From Ruegeria sp. HKCCD7303 (lineage in GTDB: Bacteria > Pseudomonadota > Alphaproteobacteria > Rhodobacterales > Rhodobacteraceae): 64,000 bases of DNA. The notes under the pieces were generated by a model. The model did no database searches, had not been told where the DNA came from, and was given only the letters and a program-made list of their open reading frames with translations. The stretch lies in NCBI RefSeq assembly GCF_013111185.1, contig NZ_WVRE01000004.1, positions 62,001 to 126,000 of the forward strand, in the 5' to 3' direction. Below, piece by piece: positions 59,640 through 64,000 of the stretch. Each line of letters opens with the position of its first letter. Within the stretch, counting starts at the first letter, position 1. The position numbers and the translations under genes were made by a program.

Positions 59640-60193
59640 CCGATCTGACCGAAATCAAAGCCGCAGCCCGCAAAGCGGCCTTTGCCCGCCGCAAGGCTGC
59701 ATTTGATACGCGTTTGCCCGGTGCGGCCGGACGGCTATCCGAGGTTCTGGCCGGGCACCGGGGCGTACCCATGTCAGGCTATATGCCCATCAGAACCGAG
59801 ATCGACCCGCTGCCCGCGATGGCCGAGGCATCGGCTTACGGGCCGGTTGGCGTGCCGGTCATTCAGGCCGCTGGTCAACCTTTGAAATTCTCTCGCTGGA
59901 CACCCGAAGGTGTACTGAAAGATGGCCCGTTTGGTGCCAAAGTGCCCGAGGTGGATGACTATTTCGATCCCGAGATTCTTATCGTGCCGCTGGTCGCGTT
60001 TGATGCAAATGGTGGTCGGCTGGGCTATGGCGGCGGGTTCTATGACCGCACGCTGGAAGGTTTGCGCGCCAAACGCCCGACGCTGGCCATCGGTTTTGCC
60101 TTTGACGCGCAGGAGGCCGAGGGCCTGCCGTTGGAGCCAACAGACCAACCGTTGGATATGGTCATCACGGAAAGCCGGGTGCTGACCTTCTAG
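59636..60193 (+). CDS. 5-formyltetrahydrofolate cyclo-ligase
   Basis: 185 residues. Family blocks: MSGYMPIRTEIDPLPAM (substrate site), FDPEILIVPLVAFDANGGRLGYGGGFYDRTL (the GYGGGFYDR signature) and TESRVLTF. It uses ATP to turn 5-formyl-THF into 5,10-methenyl-THF in one-carbon metabolism. It begins with GTG 59636, overlapping the mgtE stop by four bases (GTGA), so the two are translated together. The gene ends three bases before a convergent DUF333 gene. Confidence 0.93.
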   Translation: MTDLTEIKAAARKAAFARRKAAFDTRLPGAAGRLSEVLAGHRGVPMSGYMPIRTEIDPLPAMAEASAYGPVGVPVIQAAGQPLKFSRWTPEGVLKDGPFGAKVPEVDDYFDPEILIVPLVAFDANGGRLGYGGGFYDRTLEGLRAKRPTLAIGFAFDAQEAEGLPLEPTDQPLDMVITESRVLTF

Positions 60194-60196
60194 CTG

Positions 60197-60424
60197 TTAT
60201 TGCTCGAAATGGCTGCGCAAGTAATCCCAGGCATCCACTTCGGTGCCGTCTGTCAGAATGCAGACACCAAAAACGCTGCCGTCTTCGTTTTTCCGAAGTT
60301 GATACGTCCCGTCGTTTTCGATGCAAAATGTTGCTGCGGGGTTGGGCATGGAGGTTTTGGTGCCTTCGGCAACGGCAGCCGAAGCAAACAAGACGCTGGC
60401 CGTCAGTAAAACTAAAGATTTCAC
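60197..60424 (-). CDS. DUF333 family small exported protein
   Basis: 75 residues starting at GTG 60424 (AAGGA eight bases upstream). The signal peptide SLVLLTASVLFASAAVAEG is followed by the DUF333 core: NPAATFCIENDGTYQLRKNE, then DGSVFGVCILTDGTEVDAWDYLR, with two conserved cysteines likely forming a disulfide. Often annotated as a putative haemolysin, but without evidence. Periplasmic, function unknown. It is divergent from the YmdB-type gene over 133 bases. Confidence 0.87.
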   Translation of the reverse strand: MKSLVLLTASVLFASAAVAEGTKTSMPNPAATFCIENDGTYQLRKNEDGSVFGVCILTDGTEVDAWDYLRSHFEQ

Positions 60425-60557
60425 GAAGAATTCCTTCTATGTTCAAACGCTCTTTAAAAACATTGCCACAGGTGAATGTGAATTCAACCCTCAACTCTGC
60501 GGCAAATTTCATGCTTCCGCCTTGTTATTGCCCTGCACAGCCCCTACGACCCGGGTC

Positions 60558-61373
60558 ATGAGGATTTTGTTTCTTGGCGATGTCATGGGGCGCGCGGGCC
60601 GCGCTGCCGTTCAGCAGCACTTGCCGCGTCTGCGCGATGAATGGCGGCTGGATTTTGTTGTGGTCAACGGCGAAAACGCGTCGAACGGTATGGGCCTGAG
60701 CGGCGATCACGCCAAGCTGCTTCTGGATGCGGGTGCGGATTGCCTGACGCTGGGTGATCATGCCTTCGATCAGAAGGACATGTTGCAATATATCGAGAAA
60801 GAGCAGCGCATCGTGCGCCCGGTGAACTTTGCCAAAGGCGCACCGGGGCGGGGGCATCGGCTGTTCAATGCACCGGGTGGGCGCAAGGTTCTGGTCGCGC
60901 AGGTGCTTGGGCAGGTTTTCATGAAACGGCCCTTTGACGATCCGTTCTCGGCCATCGAACCGATCCTGAAGTCGCATCCTCGCGGGGGGCAGGCGCAAGC
61001 CATCATCGTGGACATGCATTGCGAGGCGACGTCCGAGAAAATGGCGATGGGCCATTATTGCGATAAACGTGCCAGCCTCGTTGTAGGAACGCACACTCAT
61101 GTGCCGACCGCAGATTCTCAGATATTGCCGGGTGGTACAGGCTATCTGACAGATGCAGGCATGTGCGGAGACTACGACTCGGTCATCGGGATGGACAAGC
61201 AGGAACCGATGCGCCGCTTCATCACCGGTATGCCCAAGGCGCGGTTCACCCCTGCAAATGGTGAAGCAACGCTGAGCGGCGTTTTCGTGGAAACTGATGA
61301 TCGCGACGGGCGGGCAAAATCTGTGCATATGGTGCGCGTCGGGGGGCGTTTGGAACAAGCTGGGCCTGAATAA
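60558..61373 (+). CDS. YmdB-type metallophosphoesterase (TIGR00282 family)
   Basis: About 271 residues from ATG 60558. Motifs: RILFLGDVMGRAGR, VVVNGENASNGMGL, CLTLGDHAFDQKDML, ATSEKMAMGHYCDKRASLVV and GTHTHVPTADSQILPGGTGYL, the dinuclear metal site of the YmdB phosphodiesterases. YmdB of Bacillus hydrolyses cyclic nucleotides and is involved in developmental choices; the role in this group is unknown. The frame is open to 60321, but that overlaps the DUF333 gene and is not family-like. A transporter gene follows at 88 bases. Confidence 0.9.
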   Translation: MRILFLGDVMGRAGRAAVQQHLPRLRDEWRLDFVVVNGENASNGMGLSGDHAKLLLDAGADCLTLGDHAFDQKDMLQYIEKEQRIVRPVNFAKGAPGRGHRLFNAPGGRKVLVAQVLGQVFMKRPFDDPFSAIEPILKSHPRGGQAQAIIVDMHCEATSEKMAMGHYCDKRASLVVGTHTHVPTADSQILPGGTGYLTDAGMCGDYDSVIGMDKQEPMRRFITGMPKARFTPANGEATLSGVFVETDDRDGRAKSVHMVRVGGRLEQAGPE

Positions 61374-61460
61374 CAAACGTCAGGCTTGCTCTGCCGTGCG
61401 CAATGCGTGAAACTGCATGTCATCAGGCGCTTGGGCCCGGGTTCGGACAGAATACCACGA

Positions 61461-63239
61461 ATGAATTTCCTTTCACTGACAGACACGGGCAGCGCAATTC
61501 TGGCGTTGCTTATCGTTGCGGGCATGTTCGTCATGTTCCTTCGCGAGGTTTATCCGACCGAAGTGGTGGCCATCGGAGGCGTCTCACTGATGCTTGTTAC
61601 GGGCATTCTGCCCTATCAAAGCGCGTTGGCGGTTTTGTCCAATCCCGCGCCTTGGACGATCGCAGCAATGTTCATCATCATGGGGGCCCTGGTGCGAACG
61701 GGGGCATTGGATTCGTTCACCTCAACCGCGCAGAAACAGGCTCAGGTAAACCCGCGCATCGCGATTGGGCTGCTCATGGCGTTTGTCGTTCTGGCCTCGG
61801 CTGTGGTGTCGAACACGCCGGTGGTTGTGGTCATGATCCCGGTCTTTGTACAAATTGCGCGAACCTTGAATGTGCCCGCGTCCAAGCTGCTGATTCCGTT
61901 GAGTTACGCGGCCATTCTGGGCGGCACGCTGACATTGATCGGTACGTCGACCAACCTGCTGGTTGATGGCGTCGCGCGCGCTCAGGGGATGACACCCTTT
62001 ACAATCTTCGAGGTCACGCCGCTGGGGATCGTCCTTGTGATCTACGGGATGATTTATTTGCGCTTCATCGCGCCCAAGCTTTTGCCCGAGCGTGACAGTA
62101 TGGCGTCATTGCTCAGCGACCGGTCGAAGATGAAGTTCTTTACCGAAGCCGTCATTCCACCCGACAGCAACCTGATCGGGCGCGAAGTGACCGGTGTTCA
62201 ATTGTTCAAACGACCCGGAGTCCGTCTGATCGACGTGGTTCGCGGGGATGAATCTCTGCGGCGCAATCTGAAAGGCGTTGAGCTGAGGGTTGGCGACCGT
62301 GTGGTTTTGCGGACCGAGATGACCGAGTTGTTGAGTTTACAAAGCAACAAGGAACTCAAGCGAGTGGACCAGGTTTCCGCCGTTGAAACCAAGACGGTCG
62401 AAGTGCTGATCACACCCGGATGCCGCATGGTGGGGCGGACCTTGGGAATGCTGCGCCTACGGCGGCGATATGGTGTCTATGTCTTGGCGGTTCACCGACG
62501 GAACCAGAATATCGGTCGCCAGTTGGACGATCTTGTGGTCCGTGTGGGTGACACGTTGCTGCTGGAAGGTGCGCCCGCCGACATACAACGGCTTGCGGCT
62601 GAAATGGATATGGTGGACGTCACCCAACCGTCGGCGCGCGCTTTCCGACGCAGCCATGCGCCCATTGCAATAGGCGCACTGATTGGGATTGTTGCGCTTG
62701 CTGCGCTGGGCATCGCACCGATCCTGCTGCTTTCGATTGTGGCGGTGGCAGTAGTCTTGGTGACCCGCTGTATCGATGCGGATGAGGCATTTTCCTTTGT
62801 CGAAGGTCGGCTATTGGCTTTGATATTTGCGATGCTCGCCATTGGCGCAGCATTGGACAGTTCTGGCGCCGTGTCGTTGATTGTCGAGGCTGTTGCGCCT
62901 GGGCTTAGCGCTTTGCCGCCCTTCCTGATCATCTGGGCGGTCTATCTGCTGACCTCCGTCCTGACTGAACTGGTCTCGAACAACGCTGTTGCTGTTGTTG
63001 TTACGCCAATCGCCATTGGTTTGGCGCAGGCCGTGGGAATGGACCCGCGTCCGCTTGTGGTCGCGGTCATGGTGGCGGCTTCGGCCTCATTTGCAACGCC
63101 GATCGGCTATCAGACGAATATGATGGTCTATGGCCCCGGAGGTTATCGGTTTACCGATTTCATGAAGGTGGGCATCCCGCTGAACTTGACAGTTGGGTTG
63201 CTGGCGTCGCTGCTGATCCCGTTGATCTGGCCCCTTTAG
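61461..63239 (+). CDS. SLC13-family permease with two RCK_C (TrkA-C) domains
   Basis: About 592 residues. Hydrophobic N-terminal half (about 1-190) and C-terminal half (about 400-592) of the DASS/SLC13 fold, each with helix-hairpin repeats: VVSNTPVVVVMIPVFVQIA and LTELVSNNAVAVVVTPIAIG, the SNT/SNN substrate signature. Between them lie two cytosolic RCK_C domains (about 210-380). It would carry a dicarboxylate, sulfate or similar anion coupled to Na+; the ion and substrate cannot be set from sequence. ATG 61461; the earlier frame to 61386 lacks support. Confidence 0.9.
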   Translation: MNFLSLTDTGSAILALLIVAGMFVMFLREVYPTEVVAIGGVSLMLVTGILPYQSALAVLSNPAPWTIAAMFIIMGALVRTGALDSFTSTAQKQAQVNPRIAIGLLMAFVVLASAVVSNTPVVVVMIPVFVQIARTLNVPASKLLIPLSYAAILGGTLTLIGTSTNLLVDGVARAQGMTPFTIFEVTPLGIVLVIYGMIYLRFIAPKLLPERDSMASLLSDRSKMKFFTEAVIPPDSNLIGREVTGVQLFKRPGVRLIDVVRGDESLRRNLKGVELRVGDRVVLRTEMTELLSLQSNKELKRVDQVSAVETKTVEVLITPGCRMVGRTLGMLRLRRRYGVYVLAVHRRNQNIGRQLDDLVVRVGDTLLLEGAPADIQRLAAEMDMVDVTQPSARAFRRSHAPIAIGALIGIVALAALGIAPILLLSIVAVAVVLVTRCIDADEAFSFVEGRLLALIFAMLAIGAALDSSGAVSLIVEAVAPGLSALPPFLIIWAVYLLTSVLTELVSNNAVAVVVTPIAIGLAQAVGMDPRPLVVAVMVAASASFATPIGYQTNMMVYGPGGYRFTDFMKVGIPLNLTVGLLASLLIPLIWPL

Positions 63240-63335
63240 GATCGGCTTAGAATTGCCACCTGTTTCAGGAAGCCCTTGTAAACGTGCAAAGACACACGAT
63301 CTTTTTGAAATGTGATTTGTAAAAGGGGATTTGCC

Positions 63336-64000
63336 ATGCTGACGACCGGAAAAGCCATATTGGCAGGTGCAGTGTTTGCCGCCATGATCAGTAGTGTCGC
63401 GATGGCGGGCACGGTTGAAGGTACCGCGACGTATCGAGAGCGTATCGCCCTTCCGCCCAATGCAACCCTGTTTGTTGAGCTTCAGGATATTTCGCTGGCC
63501 GATGCACCAGCCGTGACACTCTCGGCGCAACGATACGCTTTGACAGGTGTGCCTGCGCAGTTTGAACTGACCTATGATGATGCGTTGATCAAAGAAGGGC
63601 ACAGCTACGCGGTGCGAGCGACGGTCACGCAGGGGCAAAAGCTGTTGTTCACTACAGACACGGTTTATCCGGTCCTGACAAACGAAGCGGGGAACTCGGC
63701 TGACTTGTTGCTGGTCCAAGCCCAAAGTCAGGGAAGTGTGACGATTGAGAACACCGAATGGGTTGCCGCAACCCTGAATGGCGCGCCTCTTGAGACGGAA
63801 AAACGCCCAGAGCTGAGTTTTGGGCAAGGCGGGTCCTTTGGTGGCAGCGGCGGCTGTAACCGGTTCAGCGGTCAGGCCGAGATTTCAGGCAACCGGCTCA
63901 CATTTCCCGACAACATGGCCGCAACCCTCATGGCTTGTCCGCCCGAGTTGGATGAAGTTGAGCGCGCCTTCCTCAAGACGATGCAAAGCGTCACGTCCTT
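63336..64000 (+). CDS. YbaY/META-domain exported protein, truncated by window end
   Basis: Open from ATG 63336 (AGGGG eight bases upstream) to the window end without a stop, so at least 221 residues. It has a signal peptide (about 1-24, AILAGAVFAAMISSVAMAG). A YbaY-type beta domain follows (VEGTATYRERIALPPNATLF, VELQDISLADAPAV, the Gram-negative pili-assembly/lipoprotein-like fold). A META/HslJ domain comes next (NTEWVAATLNGAPL, GGSGGCNRFSGQAEISGNRL, MAATLMACPPELDEVERAF). META proteins are linked to heat and drug resistance in outer membranes. The fused architecture YbaY-META is typical of this family; its function is unproven. The gene continues beyond 64000. Confidence 0.8.
   Translation, partial: MLTTGKAILAGAVFAAMISSVAMAGTVEGTATYRERIALPPNATLFVELQDISLADAPAVTLSAQRYALTGVPAQFELTYDDALIKEGHSYAVRATVTQGQKLLFTTDTVYPVLTNEAGNSADLLLVQAQSQGSVTIENTEWVAATLNGAPLETEKRPELSFGQGGSFGGSGGCNRFSGQAEISGNRLTFPDNMAATLMACPPELDEVERAFLKTMQSVTS

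Overview
The window looks like a chromosomal segment of a marine alphaproteobacterium of the Rhodobacteraceae (Roseobacter group). The evidence is the high G+C content, the dense operons with ATGA/GTGA overlaps, a TRAP transporter, a dimethylglycine-dehydrogenase-like protein, an 8-oxoguanine deaminase next to guanine deaminase, a DUF1127 protein, and class-A RNase P RNA. No sequence search was possible, so the genus is not assigned. I see no prophage, insertion sequence, CRISPR array or replication origin.

Layout. 1-10.8 kb: end of a GFA-family gene, gamma-glutamyltransferase, an FAD-linked D-lactate/glycolate dehydrogenase, a dimethylglycine-dehydrogenase-like FAD/GcvT protein, an AhpD-like protein, a methyltransferase/FAD-oxidoreductase pair, and a two-gene membrane-fusion (HlyD) unit. 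10.8-19.7 kb: a minus-strand operon (N-formylglutamate-amidohydrolase family, TRAP DctQ-DctM-DctP, glutamine-synthetase-like ligase, aldehyde dehydrogenase, iron alcohol dehydrogenase), divergent from an RpiR regulator across a region full of inverted repeats. It reads as a gamma-glutamylation pathway for an imported amine or amino alcohol, and is the strongest candidate here for an undescribed catabolic system. 19.7-31 kb: tRNA-Gly, an ABC exporter, an acyl-CoA synthetase with an esterase, a phosphodiesterase-like hydrolase, and a dipeptide-type ABC importer. 31-39 kb: a long minus-strand cluster: a 29-residue membrane microprotein, XpaC, TelA, a DUF2927 lipoprotein, an SPFH protein fused to a GYF_2 domain, and a zinc-ribbon membrane protein, followed by a nitroreductase, D-aminoacyl-tRNA deacylase and glycerate kinase. 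It combines two gene sets known separately from Bacillus (xpaC-yaaN and ydjGHI) and suggests an envelope-stress module.

39-50.6 kb: housekeeping genes (pseudouridine synthase, tadA, gatC-gatA, rnpB, rpmG) mixed with a ceramidase-family protein, an excalibur lipoprotein overlapping an AmiD-type amidase, a DUF1326-DUF2182 pair and a TerB-like protein. 50.6-64 kb: Bax-inhibitor family protein, DUF1127, LysR and XRE regulators, quinone reductase, histidinol-phosphatase-like enzyme, purine deaminases ending tail to tail, mgtE with 5-formyl-THF cyclo-ligase, YmdB-type phosphoesterase, an SLC13/RCK_C transporter, and a YbaY/META lipoprotein-like gene that runs off the end.

Start codons were chosen from visible ribosome-binding sites and family N-termini, so several differ from the longest open frame. 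Family assignments come from motif recognition, and substrate statements are inferences unless stated otherwise.
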